Numbered from the stretch's first letter, positions 34,291 to 43,765 are shown. The stretch: 57,478 nt of DNA from Oscillospiraceae bacterium (GCA_016282135.1 JAEEKA010000054.1:1-57478); one strand, 5' to 3'. Notes: generated from the sequence alone by a model not told the origin. Made by a program: numbers and translations.

Positions 34291-35670
34291 TCAGGGATCA
34301 GAGCTTGCAGGGACGGCACTCTGCCGCCCGTGTTCATATTCAATCACCACGGCGGCTTCCCCGTCGCCTGCTACCCAGGCGGGGTCCGCGCCGACGCCGA
34401 AGACGGCAATGGGCTTCCCGTTGGCTGTGACCACCGGAACGGCGTCCCGCAGGCGGGCCGGAATTTTCCGATCAATCATCAGGGCCTTCAGGGACTTGGT
34501 CCCTCCGGCCAGGGTGAGCCGGTCCCCGGGGCGTCGGCCCCGGACCCGCAACTCAAGCGTCGCTATCATATCACACTTCAGTGCAAAGGTGGTAAGGTTT
34601 TTTTTGCGTAAATTTAAATTTTTTGTAACGAAGCAGCGAATGCCTCCAAGGCCGCCCGGCAGCGCAACGTACCCCGGTACCGGGAGCCGCTGCTCTTCCA
34701 GCGGGGCGGGAGCTTCCGTGTCGGCAAACGTCAGCAGGTCGTAGCTTCGTCGGGCAGTCCGCCCGCCGGGCAGAGAGACCGCGGCGGAGGGACCTGCGGC
34801 CAAAAGCCGCTCCAGGGCTCCTACATAGACCAGGGAGGGGTCCTCCAGTCCCAGCTCCGTCAGCATCCCCAGCAGCACCCGCCGCCGGAGCACGGGGTCC
34901 AGCCCCAGCAGCCTGGCGCAGGACCAGCCCTCCGCCGTCCGGCCCTCCGCCGTCCGGCACTCCGCGTCCGCCTGAGCTGCCAGACGGGAGAGAAAGCCGT
35001 CCTCCTCCCGGAGCAGGGCCGCCGTGCGGCCCAGGGTGCGGCTCAGAGCCGGATTCTCCGCCCGCAGCAGAGGGAGGACCCGGTGCCGCAGCCGGTTGCG
35101 GACGCAATCGTCTTCGGCGTTGGTTCCGTCCTCCACATGGGATAGTCCCTCCCGTCCCAGCAGGGCGTCGATCTCGGCCCTGGTGCAGGAGAGAAGGGGA
35201 CGGATGATATTCTCCCGCCGGACCGGAATGCCGCCCAGCCCCCGCAGGCCGGTGCCCCGGAGCAGGTGCAGGAGGACGGTCTCAGCGTTGTCGTCGGCGT
35301 TGTGGGCGGTGGCCAGCTTGCCGGGAGCCGCGCCTTGCAAAAACGCGTAGCGCAGGACCCGGGCGGCTTCCTCGACGCTTTCTCCGGTCTCCGCCGCCCG
35401 GCGGGCGGCGTCGCCTCGCCCCAGGGAGAAGGGAATCTCCCAGGCGGCGCATAGCTTTTGACAGAAATCCGCGTCCCGGTCTGCCTCCGCCCCTCGGAGC
35501 CCGTGGTGGAAATGGGCAGCCCGCAGGGTAACGCCGAGCGCCGGGGCCAGGGTCCGCAGCACCCAGAGCAGGGCCACAGAGTCCGCTCCGCCGGAGAGCG
35601 CGACGGTCACGTCGTCCCCGGGGGAGAGCAGCGCATTGTCCTGAAGGAAGCGGAAGACCTTGTCTTCCAT
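34291..35670 (-). CDS. tilS: tRNA(Ile)-lysidine synthase
   Basis: 459-residue enzyme that makes lysidine at C34 of tRNA-Ile(CAU). PP-loop VALSGGADSVALLWVLR (about 24-40), AHFHHGLRGAEADRD and GKLATAHNADDNAETVLLHLLRGTGLRGLGG; the C-terminal domain has RRPGDRLTLAGGTKSLKALMIDRKIP. The ATG at 35668-35670 has no good ribosome site and lies against an AATTCTCAATT repeat; a TTG 18 bases upstream is also possible. The last residues (GRQSAVPASSDP) are encoded by REP-like sequence. Confidence 0.93.
   Translation of the reverse strand: MEDKVFRFLQDNALLSPGDDVTVALSGGADSVALLWVLRTLAPALGVTLRAAHFHHGLRGAEADRDADFCQKLCAAWEIPFSLGRGDAARRAAETGESVEEAARVLRYAFLQGAAPGKLATAHNADDNAETVLLHLLRGTGLRGLGGIPVRRENIIRPLLSCTRAEIDALLGREGLSHVEDGTNAEDDCVRNRLRHRVLPLLRAENPALSRTLGRTAALLREEDGFLSRLAAQADAECRTAEGRTAEGWSCARLLGLDPVLRRRVLLGMLTELGLEDPSLVYVGALERLLAAGPSAAVSLPGGRTARRSYDLLTFADTEAPAPLEEQRLPVPGYVALPGGLGGIRCFVTKNLNLRKKNLTTFALKCDMIATLELRVRGRRPGDRLTLAGGTKSLKALMIDRKIPARLRDAVPVVTANGKPIAVFGVGADPAWVAGDGEAAVVIEYEHGRQSAVPASSDP
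34307..34330. repeat. REP-like sequence inside the tilS 3' end
   Basis: GCAGGGACGGCACTCTGCCG then CCCG, an imperfect copy of the GTAGGGACGGC-type palindrome. It encodes the extreme C-terminus of TilS. Confidence 0.55.
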
Positions 35671-35671
35671 A

Positions 35672-35701
35672 GAATTCTCAATTCTCAATTTTCAATTCTC
35701 A
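35672..35701. repeat. AATTCTCAATT repeat between dnaB and tilS
   Basis: Three iterations of the type CAATTCTCAATT/TTTTCAATTCTC occupy the whole gap and contribute the dnaB stop codon. Confidence 0.6.
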
Positions 35702-37045
35702 ACTGTGTATGGTGTCTAAGTTCGAGAAGGAGAAGAACTGGGGCCTCCACTGGACCTTGACGGTGCCGGGCTCCCCGTGGCGGTTTTTCGCCACAATGCA
35801 TTCGCAGACGTTCTGCTCCGCGGTGTTGGGGTTGTAATAGTCGTCCCGATAGAGCATGATAACCTGGTCGGCATCCTGCTCGATGGCGCCGGATTCCCGC
35901 AGGTCGGAGAGCAGGGGCCGCTTGTCGGTGCGGCCCTCTGAGGCACGGGAGAGCTGGCTCAGGCAGATCACGGGGACGTTCAGGTCCTTGGCCATGATCT
36001 TCAGGGCCCGGGAAATCTCCGCCACCACGTTGACGCGGTTTTCCGCGCTGCGGCTGTCCTTATCAGCCCGGGTCATCAATTGAAGGTAGTCCACCACAAT
36101 CAGGCCCAGATTGTCCAGGCGGCGGCAGAGGGCGTTCATTTCCGTGACGGAGATGGTGGGGTTGTCCGAAACCCGGATGTCGGTTTTTCCCAGGGCGTCG
36201 GAGGCAATGGCGATTTTTTCCCAATCCTCCTGATCCAGGCGGCCTGTGGTCAGCTTGTTGTTGTCCACCGCGCTTTCGCAGGACAGCAGCCGGGAGGCCA
36301 ACTGCTCCCGGGACATTTCCAGGGAGAAGAAGGCTACGGTTTTCCGGGTGGCCTTGGCCACGTTGGCCACGATGTTCAGGGCGATGGTGGTCTTGCCCAT
36401 GCCGGGGCGGGCGGCGATGATGATGAGGTCCGATTTGTTCAGACCGTTGATTTTCCGGTCCAGATCCCGGAGGCCCGTGGGCGCGCCGGGAATGTCGCTG
36501 TCGGACTGGGACAACTCGTTCAGGTGGCCGAAGAGCTTGACCATGATCGTGCCGATGCGCTCCAGTTCGTCGTCCGCGTTGCCCCGGCGCAGGCCGAAGA
36601 CCTTGCGCTCGGCGCTGTCCAGAATGGAGGAGGCGGTGCCTTCCTCCCGGATCGCCATTTCATTGATGTCTGTGGCGGCCTTGGACAGGGATCGCAGCAG
36701 GGCCTTGTCCCGCACGATGCCGGCGTAATGCTTGACGTTGGCCGCCGTGGGAGTAATCTCCATAAGCTGCCGCATATAGGCCGGGGTCGTGGCTTCCTCA
36801 AAGTAGCCGTTTTCCTTGAGCTTGCCCAGCACAGTCACCACGTCGATGGGCTGGGAATAGCTGAACATCCGGTAGACCGTCTCATAGATTTCCCGGTTTT
36901 GGCGCAGATAGAAGTCCTCGGGCTTGAGGATTCCCACCACGTCGCCCACACATCGGCTGTCGATCAGAATCGAACCAAGCACGGCCTGTTCGGCCTCCAG
37001 GGACTGGGGAAGCTGTTTGCTGATAAGGTCGTCAAAATCGGCCAT
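35699..37045 (-). CDS. dnaB: Replicative DNA helicase
   Basis: 448-residue hexameric helicase. N-terminal domain (QLPQSLEAEQAVLGSILID, about 10-110), linker, then RecA-like motor: Walker A IIAARPGMGKTTIALNI (about 206-222), FSLEMSREQLASRLLS, LIVVDYLQLM, QLSRASEGRTDKRPLLSDLRESGAIEQDAD (arginine-finger and sensor region, split here only by reading). No intein. The C-terminus and stop run into the AATTCTCAATT repeat. The gdpP-rplI-dnaB order is conserved in Firmicutes. Confidence 0.96.
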   Translation of the reverse strand: MADFDDLISKQLPQSLEAEQAVLGSILIDSRCVGDVVGILKPEDFYLRQNREIYETVYRMFSYSQPIDVVTVLGKLKENGYFEEATTPAYMRQLMEITPTAANVKHYAGIVRDKALLRSLSKAATDINEMAIREEGTASSILDSAERKVFGLRRGNADDELERIGTIMVKLFGHLNELSQSDSDIPGAPTGLRDLDRKINGLNKSDLIIIAARPGMGKTTIALNIVANVAKATRKTVAFFSLEMSREQLASRLLSCESAVDNNKLTTGRLDQEDWEKIAIASDALGKTDIRVSDNPTISVTEMNALCRRLDNLGLIVVDYLQLMTRADKDSRSAENRVNVVAEISRALKIMAKDLNVPVICLSQLSRASEGRTDKRPLLSDLRESGAIEQDADQVIMLYRDDYYNPNTAEQNVCECIVAKNRHGEPGTVKVQWRPQFFSFSNLDTIHS

Positions 37046-37185
37046 GGCGCTACCTCTTTCGTTCGTGAAGAATGAAGCGTGAAGATTGAAGAACTGTGGT
37101 ATCGCTTTGCGATAATGCAGAAATCATTTTTCAAAGTGCAGTTTTGAAAAATCCCTCAACTGTTCGCCATTCACGAATAGTATTA
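37046..37185. other. rplI-dnaB gap without a gene
   Basis: Holds two small hairpins, TATCGC/GCGATA (about 37101-37114) and TTTTTCAAA...TTTTGAAAAA (about 37128-37153), and short iterations of GAAGAATGAAGCGTGAAG. The second hairpin may attenuate transcription into dnaB. Confidence 0.4.
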
Positions 37186-37629
37186 TTATTGTTCCTTGAC
37201 TTCCACCTTGAGCGGCGCGTCAATCCCGAAGCCCAGCTTCACCTTGACGGTATACAGGCCCACAGTTTTGATGGCGTCCTCGATGACGATTTTGCGCCTG
37301 TCCAGGTCAATGCCCTGGCTCTTCAGGGCGTCGGAGATTTCCTGGCTGGTGACGGAGCCGAACAGACGGCCCGCGCCGCCGCCCTTGGCAAGGACGGTCA
37401 GGGTCATATCCCGAAGCTTCGCGGAGAGGGCGGCGGCCTCTTCCCGGGCGCGCTGCTCCTTTTCCTGCTTGGCCTTGTCGTTCATGCGCATGGTGTTGAC
37501 GTTGTCCGCGGTAGCCTCCTGGGCCAGCTTGCGGGGGAAGAGAAAGTTGCGGGCGTAGCCGTCGGAGACGTTGATCATCTCGCCCTTCTTGCCCTGTCCC
37601 CGTATGTCCTGCAACAATATAACTTTCAT
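37186..37629 (-). CDS. rplI: 50S ribosomal protein L9
   Basis: 147 residues. N-terminal [31 protein letters not shown] is the L9 signature; a long helix ([20 protein letters not shown]) links it to the C-terminal domain. AAGGAG precedes the ATG. It is 26 bases after gdpP, so they are co-transcribed. Confidence 0.97.
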   Translation of the reverse strand: MKVILLQDIRGQGKKGEMINVSDGYARNFLFPRKLAQEATADNVNTMRMNDKAKQEKEQRAREEAAALSAKLRDMTLTVLAKGGGAGRLFGSVTSQEISDALKSQGIDLDRRKIVIEDAIKTVGLYTVKVKLGFGIDAPLKVEVKEQ

Positions 37630-37655
37630 AACGATACTCCTTTTTGTTTCTCGAA

Positions 37656-39632
37656 TTATTCAACTGCAAAATAGTGGTCAATTGCGTCCACCAGCATTTC
37701 CTGGGCCTCCTGCATGGTGGTGTTTTTCAGCTGGGCGCCTGCGGTGACGGCGTTGCCGCCTCCGCCCAGGGGCTCCAGAATGACCTGCACGTTTACCGTG
37801 CCCACCGAGCGGGCGGAAACATAAATCACGTCCCCCTGGCGGAAGAGAACAAAGGAAACCCGTATGCCGTCGATGGACAGCAGCTCGTCTGCGGCCTGGC
37901 CGGCAAGAGCCCGATTGACTTCCTCATCCACGCAGGAAATAGCCATTTCATCCCGGTAGACCCGGGCGGACTCAATGATCCGGTAACGGCGGACGGTCTC
38001 TTCAAAGCCGCTCTGGAACATGCGTTTCACATCCACTGGGTCCACGCCTTGGTAGCGGAGGAAAGCGGCGGCCTCGAAGGTCCGGCTGTTGACCCGGACG
38101 GTGAAGTTCTTGGTGTCCAGCACAATGCCCGCCATCAAGGCCAGCAGCTCGCAGGGGAGAATGGTCTTGGCGTCTACCGTGTAGGTGAGCAGCTCCGTGA
38201 CCAGCTCGCTGGCGGAAGAGGCAAAGGGCTCGTGGATATTCAGGGCGGCGTTGCTGATATAGTCGGCGGCCCGGCGGTGGTGATCAATGACTGCCACCTG
38301 GTTCATGGATTCCAGCAGCTCCCGGCTTTCCACCTGGTCCGGTCGGTTGGTGTCCACCACGATCAGCAGACTCCGGGCGTCGGCTGCCAGCATGGCGTCC
38401 TGACCGGAGAGGAAGACGTCCTGATACAGGCTGTCCGCCTTGATAACCTCCAGCAGCTTGGGGGCGGCGCTGGCGTCCACGTTCACAACAATATGGTATT
38501 TCTTTCCCATGCTCCGGCAGAGGGCGGCCACGCCGCAGGCGGCGCCGATGGCGTCGGCGTCGGCGTTTCGGTGCCCCATCAGGAAGACCCGGCTGGCGGG
38601 CCGGATCAGCGCGGTGAGGGAGGAAGCCATGACCCGGGACTTGACCTTGCTTCTGCGCTCGGTCTCGATGGCCCGGCCGCCGTAGAAGCTGAAATCGTAC
38701 TTGTCCTTGATAACGGCCTGGTCGCCGCCTCGGGAGAGGGCCATTTCCAGGGCCAGGGACGCGAAATCGAAGTTTTCCTTAAAGCTCTCGCCGTCCTTGC
38801 CCACGCCGAAGGAAATGGTGGCGGCGATGCCGTTGGGATTCATGACCTCCCGGGTGCTGTCCAGCAGGGAGAACTTGCCTTCCGTAATGCGGAAGAGCTC
38901 TTTTGCTTCGAAGATAAAGAGGAAGCGGTTTCGCTCCAGCTTCCGCAGCAGACCGCCGATCTTTTCCGCCCAGGCGGAAATGCGCTCGTTGAGGGCGGCG
39001 TTGAGGGTGGAGACCGCGGAGTCGCTGAGGTTGTTGGTCAGATCCTCGTAGTTGTCAATCAATATGATGGAGACCACCGGCCGGGAGCGAAGGTACTCGT
39101 CCCGGGTGGTCAGCAGCTCGGTGCTGTCGATCCACAGCAGTTGGGCGACGGCTTCCGCGTCGGCCTCCCGTTTGGGAATAAAGCCCAGGCAGCGGAAACG
39201 GCGCTCCCGGATCTGCAGCTCATCGGGACACTCCAGCTTGCCGGCCTGCAGCCAGTCAAGCTTGAAGTCCCGGAATACGTTTCCGATTCGCTCTCCTACC
39301 CGGGATTCCGCGGTATTCAAGGCCTTTTGCAGCTGGCGGTTGTGCCACAGGATCTCTCCGTCGGAGAGCCGGACCTCCGCCATGGGCCAGGGTGCGGTGG
39401 AGGAGACGGTTTTGCTCAGATTGTCCACAGCGGTCTGGACGTTGGCGGCGATGCCCTTGACTCGCTGCCGAGTGACGGCCAGGTCCAGCGCCAGCAGAAA
39501 GATTGCGGCAGCGGCCATGGCGGCCGCCATGGCGTATTCTTTCCGGGCGGCCTCTATGGCGCTGAAGATAAGCAGCGCCGCAGTAAATATGTAGGCTCCG
39601 TTTCGCAAAAGACGCTTGACGCTTCGTTCCAT
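37656..39632 (-). CDS. gdpP: GdpP-type cyclic-di-AMP phosphodiesterase
   Basis: 658 residues. Two membrane helices (about 12-55), PAS-like domain (about 70-165), degenerate GGDEF domain (about 170-310), then DHH/DHHA1 phosphodiesterase: [16 protein letters not shown] (about 348), [19 protein letters not shown] (DHH, about 449) and [12 protein letters not shown] (about 620). It lowers c-di-AMP and so influences cell-wall and osmolyte control. GGAGGTGA lies directly before the ATG I use; an upstream in-frame ATG overlaps that site. Same operon as rplI and dnaB. Confidence 0.95.
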   Translation of the reverse strand: MERSVKRLLRNGAYIFTAALLIFSAIEAARKEYAMAAAMAAAAIFLLALDLAVTRQRVKGIAANVQTAVDNLSKTVSSTAPWPMAEVRLSDGEILWHNRQLQKALNTAESRVGERIGNVFRDFKLDWLQAGKLECPDELQIRERRFRCLGFIPKREADAEAVAQLLWIDSTELLTTRDEYLRSRPVVSIILIDNYEDLTNNLSDSAVSTLNAALNERISAWAEKIGGLLRKLERNRFLFIFEAKELFRITEGKFSLLDSTREVMNPNGIAATISFGVGKDGESFKENFDFASLALEMALSRGGDQAVIKDKYDFSFYGGRAIETERRSKVKSRVMASSLTALIRPASRVFLMGHRNADADAIGAACGVAALCRSMGKKYHIVVNVDASAAPKLLEVIKADSLYQDVFLSGQDAMLAADARSLLIVVDTNRPDQVESRELLESMNQVAVIDHHRRAADYISNAALNIHEPFASSASELVTELLTYTVDAKTILPCELLALMAGIVLDTKNFTVRVNSRTFEAAAFLRYQGVDPVDVKRMFQSGFEETVRRYRIIESARVYRDEMAISCVDEEVNRALAGQAADELLSIDGIRVSFVLFRQGDVIYVSARSVGTVNVQVILEPLGGGGNAVTAGAQLKNTTMQEAQEMLVDAIDHYFAVE

Positions 39633-39714
39633 ATTGTCACCTCCGCCCATGGTCGGGATTCTTCGTTCGTCGTGGATATAATCCCGTAACCTATACTATA
39701 ACAGATAAAAACAA

Positions 39715-39762
39715 AATATGCTATACAAAAATCAAAAAAATTAGATTTTTGTATAGCATATT
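39715..39762. terminator. Perfect 19-bp AT-rich inverted repeat (terminator-like)
   Basis: AATATGCTATACAAAAATC pairs perfectly with its complement across a 10-base loop; TTTTGTTTTT follows on the minus strand. It lies 32 bases after the DUF378 stop. Confidence 0.6.
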
Positions 39763-39794
39763 GTCGCGCCGCATTTCGGGCTGCGGCGCAGGGC

Positions 39795-39998
39795 TTACTC
39801 CGTCAGCGCCTCCCGGCGGTCCCGGAAGAGCAGACTGATGCACCAGATACCCGCCAGGGCCACAAGGCCGTAGATGATCCGGCTGAGCAGGGCGCCCTGA
39901 CCGCCGCCGATCCAGGCGACAAGATCAAACTGAAACAGGGAAATCAGGCCCCAGTTCAGCGCGCCGATGATGACCAAAAGCAATGCCGCTGTGTCCAT
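39795..39998 (-). CDS. DUF378 small membrane protein
   Basis: 67 residues with two membrane segments. The start AALLLVIIGALNWGLISLFQFDLVAWIGG matches DUF378 closely (the GALNWGL motif). Function unknown. It is monocistronic: opposite in direction to the DUF1015 gene and set off from gdpP by the inverted repeat. Confidence 0.85.
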   Translation of the reverse strand: MDTAALLLVIIGALNWGLISLFQFDLVAWIGGGQGALLSRIIYGLVALAGIWCISLLFRDRREALTE

Positions 39999-40107
39999 AA
40001 CGCAGCCTCCTTTTCAATTTGGGTTGCTGAAAGTATGCCCTGCGGGAAAGATTCTATACATTCATAACTTATTTTCAGTTTTTTTCGGTGTTTTTTACAA
40101 GTTGCGG

Positions 40108-40136
40108 TTGCAAAAGCAAAATATCTTTGTTATAAT
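40108..40136 (+). promoter_or_regulatory. Promoter of the DUF1015 gene
   Basis: TTGCAA (40108-40113), 17-base spacer, TATAAT (40131-40136). Confidence 0.75.
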
Positions 40137-40170
40137 TCGCTTACCGAAATCCATAAGGAGGATTATCCTG

Positions 40171-41412
40171 ATGAACGCTTTTTTACCCGCTGACATTCTT
40201 CTGCCCCGCGACGTCCCCATGGAGAAATGGGCCGTCATTGCCTGCGACCAGTTCACCTCCGATCAGAAGTACTGGGACCGTGTCCGTGCCAACGCTGCCG
40301 GCAGCGCTTCCACCATCAATCTGATCCTGCCCGAGGCCGAGCTGGGCACCCCGCGGGAGGCGGAGCACACCGCCCTGATCAACAAGACCATGGGCGAATA
40401 TCTGAAGAACGACGTCTTTGCCTGCTATCCCCACAGCCTGGTGCTGGTGGAGCGTACCCTGGAGAACGGCTCTGTCCGCCTTGGCCTGATGGGCATGGTG
40501 GACCTGGACGCTTACGATTACTCCACCGGCTCTACCTCTGCCATCCGTGCCACCGAGAAGACCGTGGTGGAGCGCATCCCGCCCCGCCAGCGTGTCCGCC
40601 GGGACGCGCCCCTGGAGCTGCCCCACATCCTAATGCTTGCCGACGACCATGACAAGGTTCTGATCGAGCCCATTGCCGCCAAGAAGGCTCAGCTCAAGAA
40701 GCTCTATGACTTCGACCTGATGGAGGACGGCGGCCATATCGTGGGCTACCTGGTGGAGGGCGAAGAGGTGAAGGCCTTTGAGGACCGCCTCACTGCCTAT
40801 ACCGCCAACGTGGGCAAGAAGTACGAGGGCCTGCCCGGCGTTCCCATGGTCTTTGCCGTGGGCGACGGCAACCACAGCCTTGCCACCGCCAAGAGCTGCT
40901 ACGAGGAGCTCAAGGCCAAGAACCCCGGTGTGGATCTGTCCAACCATCCCGCCCGCTTTGCCCTGGTGGAGCTGGAGAACATCCATGATCCCGCCCAGGT
41001 CTTTGAGCCCATTCACCGGGTCATCTTCAAGACCAACCCTGAAGCTCTGCTGAAGGAGCTGGAGTCCACCTGGTGTGCCGAGGGCGGGTTCCCCGTCAAG
41101 TGGTTCATCGGCGAAAAGTCCGGCACCGTGTACCTGGACAAGGCCAAGAGCCAGCTGGCGGTGGGCGCGCTGCAGTCCTTCCTGGACAAGTACCTGAAGG
41201 AGCACGAGGGCGAGATCGACTACATCCATGACGACGACGTGCTGATCGACCTGGCCAAGCAGGACAAGGCAATCGGTTTCCTGCTGCCCGCCATGGAGAA
41301 GAGCCAGCTCTTCCGTGGCGTCATTGCTGACGGCATTCTGCCCAGAAAGACCTTCTCCATGGGCCACGCCCGGGAGAAGCGCTACTATCTGGAAGCCCGG
41401 AAAATCAAGTGA
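40171..41412 (+). CDS. DUF1015 family protein
   Basis: 413 residues. Family features: the start FLPADILLPRDVPMEKWAVIACDQFTSD, IPPRQRVRRDAPLELPHILML and VFAVGDGNHSLATAKSCYEELK (HSLATAK, about residue 232). Length and order match DUF1015 (YgfY-unrelated, often annotated SerK-like). The reaction is not established here. AAGGAGG is 9 bases before the ATG. Its TGA overlaps the presumed GTG start of ispE. Confidence 0.88.
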   Translation: MNAFLPADILLPRDVPMEKWAVIACDQFTSDQKYWDRVRANAAGSASTINLILPEAELGTPREAEHTALINKTMGEYLKNDVFACYPHSLVLVERTLENGSVRLGLMGMVDLDAYDYSTGSTSAIRATEKTVVERIPPRQRVRRDAPLELPHILMLADDHDKVLIEPIAAKKAQLKKLYDFDLMEDGGHIVGYLVEGEEVKAFEDRLTAYTANVGKKYEGLPGVPMVFAVGDGNHSLATAKSCYEELKAKNPGVDLSNHPARFALVELENIHDPAQVFEPIHRVIFKTNPEALLKELESTWCAEGGFPVKWFIGEKSGTVYLDKAKSQLAVGALQSFLDKYLKEHEGEIDYIHDDDVLIDLAKQDKAIGFLLPAMEKSQLFRGVIADGILPRKTFSMGHAREKRYYLEARKIK

Positions 41413-42335
41413 CTTCCTCTGATCGTAGGGACGGCACGCTGCCGTCCGCCCCGACCATCCTGCGGGAAGACGCCCCGGGGAAGCTGAACCTGACCCTGGA
41501 CGTGCTGGGCAGACGGCCGGACGGCTTTCACGAGCTGGAAATGGTGATGGTTTCCGTCTCTCTCCGGGACGAGCTGACCATCGAGCTGGGCACGGGAGAG
41601 CCTTGGGCTGTCACCTGCGACCGGCCGGAGGTCCCCACGGGGCCGGACAACCTCTGCTGGAAGGCCGCCAAGGCCTACTGCGACGCCGCCGGGGTAGATC
41701 CCCAGGGGCTGCGGATCCACGTGGAGAAGCGCGTTCCCGTCCAGGCGGGCATGGCGGGCGGCAGCAGCGACGCCGCCGCCGTGCTCCGGGCGCTGAACCG
41801 GCACTATGGCCGCTTCTCTGAGGAGGAGCTCCGGGCCGTCGGCCTGACCGTGGGCAGCGACGTGCCCTACTGCCTCTTCGGGGGCGTGGCCCTGGTTCAC
41901 GGCAGGGGAGAGGAGCTGACCCGGCTCCCGGATCTGCCCGGGGAGCTGAACTTCGTGCTGGTGAAGCCGGACTTTTCCGTTTCCACCCCGGAGCTTTTCC
42001 GGGAGATCGACCAGGCGGAGGTCAGCGCCCGACCGGATACGGAGGCCATAGTCTCCGCCATCCGGCGGAAGGACCGGAACGCCATCGGCGCCAATCTGCA
42101 AAACGCCTTTGAACCCCTGGTGGCGGCCCGGCATCCCATTGTGGAGGAGCTGCGGCAGGTTTTGCTGGCCCACGGGGCCATCGGCGCCCGACTTACCGGT
42201 ACCGGTTCCGTGGTGTTCGGCCTGTTTTGCAGCAAATTCCGGGCCTTTTCCGCGGCCCTGGAGCTGGAGGAATTTTGTCCCCTGGTCCACCTGGCCACGG
42301 CCCTTCCCGCCGGGGTCTTCAAGCTCAAAAAGTAG
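41409..42335 (+). CDS. ispE: 4-diphosphocytidyl-2-C-methyl-D-erythritol kinase
   Basis: GHMP kinase of the MEP isoprenoid pathway. Core motifs: APGKLNLTLDVLGRRPDGFHE (about 22-42), PVQAGMAGGSSDAAAVLRAL (ATP loop, about 113) and GARLTGTGSVVFGLF. The first ATG-type start is absent: I use the GTG at 41409, which overlaps the previous stop, giving 308 residues. The first 20 or so residues (SSDRRDGTLPSAPT) are encoded by a REP palindrome and do not resemble IspE; a CTG or the upstream GTG may be the real start. Confidence 0.85.
   Translation: MTSSDRRDGTLPSAPTILREDAPGKLNLTLDVLGRRPDGFHELEMVMVSVSLRDELTIELGTGEPWAVTCDRPEVPTGPDNLCWKAAKAYCDAAGVDPQGLRIHVEKRVPVQAGMAGGSSDAAAVLRALNRHYGRFSEEELRAVGLTVGSDVPYCLFGGVALVHGRGEELTRLPDLPGELNFVLVKPDFSVSTPELFREIDQAEVSARPDTEAIVSAIRRKDRNAIGANLQNAFEPLVAARHPIVEELRQVLLAHGAIGARLTGTGSVVFGLFCSKFRAFSAALELEEFCPLVHLATALPAGVFKLKK
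41425..41447. repeat. REP palindrome overlapping the ispE start region
   Basis: GTAG followed by GGACGGCA-CGC-TGCCGTCC, the same type as at 19642-19663. It lies within the reading frame of ispE. Confidence 0.8.
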
Positions 42336-42338
42336 ACG

Positions 42339-42368
42339 AATGCCGAGGCCCGTGCGGGCCTCGGCATT
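42339..42368. terminator. Bidirectional terminator after ispE
   Basis: AATGCCGAGGCCC-GTGC-GGGCCTCGGCATT then TTCTC. It also lies at the 3' end of the convergent DHHW gene. Confidence 0.85.
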
Positions 42369-42373
42369 TTCTC

Positions 42374-43642
42374 TTACTTGAAAATCTTTTCGATATCCTT
42401 CAAATTTGTCCCGCTGCCGGTGGAGCCGATCTGGTTCAGCAGGATCACGTCCTGGATGTTGTTTCGCTCCGCGAAGTTGGAGATGGAGCTGTCCTCCACT
42501 CCGGCCCAGGGGCACCAGTCGGCGTAGGAGCGGTAGTCGATCCAGTAGATGTGCTCATAGTGGTCAATGAGCCAGGGAATAAAGGCGTTGCCGAAGGAGT
42601 CCTTCACCACCAGCACGGCGGAGCCGTCGGTGACGGTCTCGTTGTGGGCATAGCTCCAGGGTCGGTCTCCCGACACGAAGCCCAGGTAATAGGAGCCCTT
42701 GTTTCCACCGGACATATCCTTGACAATGGGCCATTCGTACTTGCCGTAGCCGCCCCCCTCTGGGATGTACATGGTCATCTGATTGGTCCCCTTGGGAATA
42801 TAGGCCACCAGGGTATCGGGGTTGTTTTTCAGCTCGGCGCTGCCGTTGCTGTAATTGACAAAGCTGCCCAGATAGTCGGTGTAGGTGTAGGTCTCAAATT
42901 CCGCCGGGTCGTGGGGCCGGACGCCCTTCCGGGCGCAGAACTCCCGGTAGGCGTACCAGGCGCCCAGGGCGGTCCAGTGGTGATCCGTGCGGAAGAAGAT
43001 GTTTTCGTCGTTGTGGAGCTTCAGTGCCCCGTAGACCGGCACGGTTTTCACCAGCGGGTCCATGTGCTCGTACATCCAGGCCGTGGCCTGGTTTTCATCG
43101 CTGAAGCCCAGGTCGGAGCGAACGGCGTCGTCCAGCATGACCCCCGTGGAGAGGGGCGCGATCAGACAGTAGACCGTTGCCTTGCCCTCCAGGGCCCGGG
43201 CCACGCTGCCCACAGCCTCGCAGTACCGGGTGCTGTTCTTTTCCCCAAAATAGTAGGCGCTGTAGCCGCCCCCCTCGGTGATAAAGACCGTGCCGGACTG
43301 GTAGGCCGGGGTGTGCACGTCTCCCGGCCCCTCCGCCACGTCGGTGGGGGTGGGCTCCGGCAGGGGCTCCGTGGGCGGCTCCGTGGTGGGCGCTTCCGTG
43401 GTGACAGGCTGGGTGGTGACGGGTTCGGTGGTGACCGGCTCCGTAGTGACGGCCTGGGTGGCGGCGGACGTGGGCTGCCGGGTCTCGGCTGTAGTTTGGG
43501 TCTGGGTCAGAGCGGGCATGGTGTCGGTGGGCTCCTGCGTCCGACCGCCCTTGACAGCCGGGACGATCACAAAGATCATCAGCGCCGCCGCGGCTGCCAG
43601 AGCCAGCAGGGCGAAAATGACGGAAAGTGCTCTGGTTCTCAT
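42374..43642 (-). CDS. DHHW-family protein 3, with Thr/Pro-rich stalk
   Basis: 422 residues. N-terminal membrane anchor (about 6-28), a low-complexity stalk of TTEPVT-type iterations (about 40-105), then an SGNH/DHHW body with the canonical FFRTDHHWTALGAWYAYREF (about residue 217) and VLVVKDSFGNAFIPWLIDHY (serine of DSF, about 350). Unlike the two paralogs at 4045 and 6699, the W is retained and the stalk is added. No MBOAT gene is adjacent here. It probably acts on a surface glycan; substrate unknown. Confidence 0.82.
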   Translation of the reverse strand: MRTRALSVIFALLALAAAAALMIFVIVPAVKGGRTQEPTDTMPALTQTQTTAETRQPTSAATQAVTTEPVTTEPVTTQPVTTEAPTTEPPTEPLPEPTPTDVAEGPGDVHTPAYQSGTVFITEGGGYSAYYFGEKNSTRYCEAVGSVARALEGKATVYCLIAPLSTGVMLDDAVRSDLGFSDENQATAWMYEHMDPLVKTVPVYGALKLHNDENIFFRTDHHWTALGAWYAYREFCARKGVRPHDPAEFETYTYTDYLGSFVNYSNGSAELKNNPDTLVAYIPKGTNQMTMYIPEGGGYGKYEWPIVKDMSGGNKGSYYLGFVSGDRPWSYAHNETVTDGSAVLVVKDSFGNAFIPWLIDHYEHIYWIDYRSYADWCPWAGVEDSSISNFAERNNIQDVILLNQIGSTGSGTNLKDIEKIFK

Positions 43643-43670
43643 TGGGTGTACCTCGATTCGGTGAATCTGC

Positions 43671-43765
43671 GTAGGGCGGCCAGAGGTCTGGCCGCCGGAA
43701 ACGCGAAAAGCCTATGGAGCGGCGGTCTGGGGTCTATCTATAAAGGGCACGGGCGGCCGCCCTAC
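43671..43765. repeat. REPIN-like element (two inverted GTAGGGCGGCC palindromes)
   Basis: GTAGGGCGGCC at 43671-43681 heads the palindrome GGCGGCCAGA/TCTGGCCGCC; GGCCGCCCTAC at 43755-43765 is its exact inverse. The 95-base unit lies between the EF-G-like and DHHW genes. Confidence 0.75.

Noticed and set aside
35699..37045. Intein in dnaB
   Set aside because: The helicase motifs are continuous and the length is normal.
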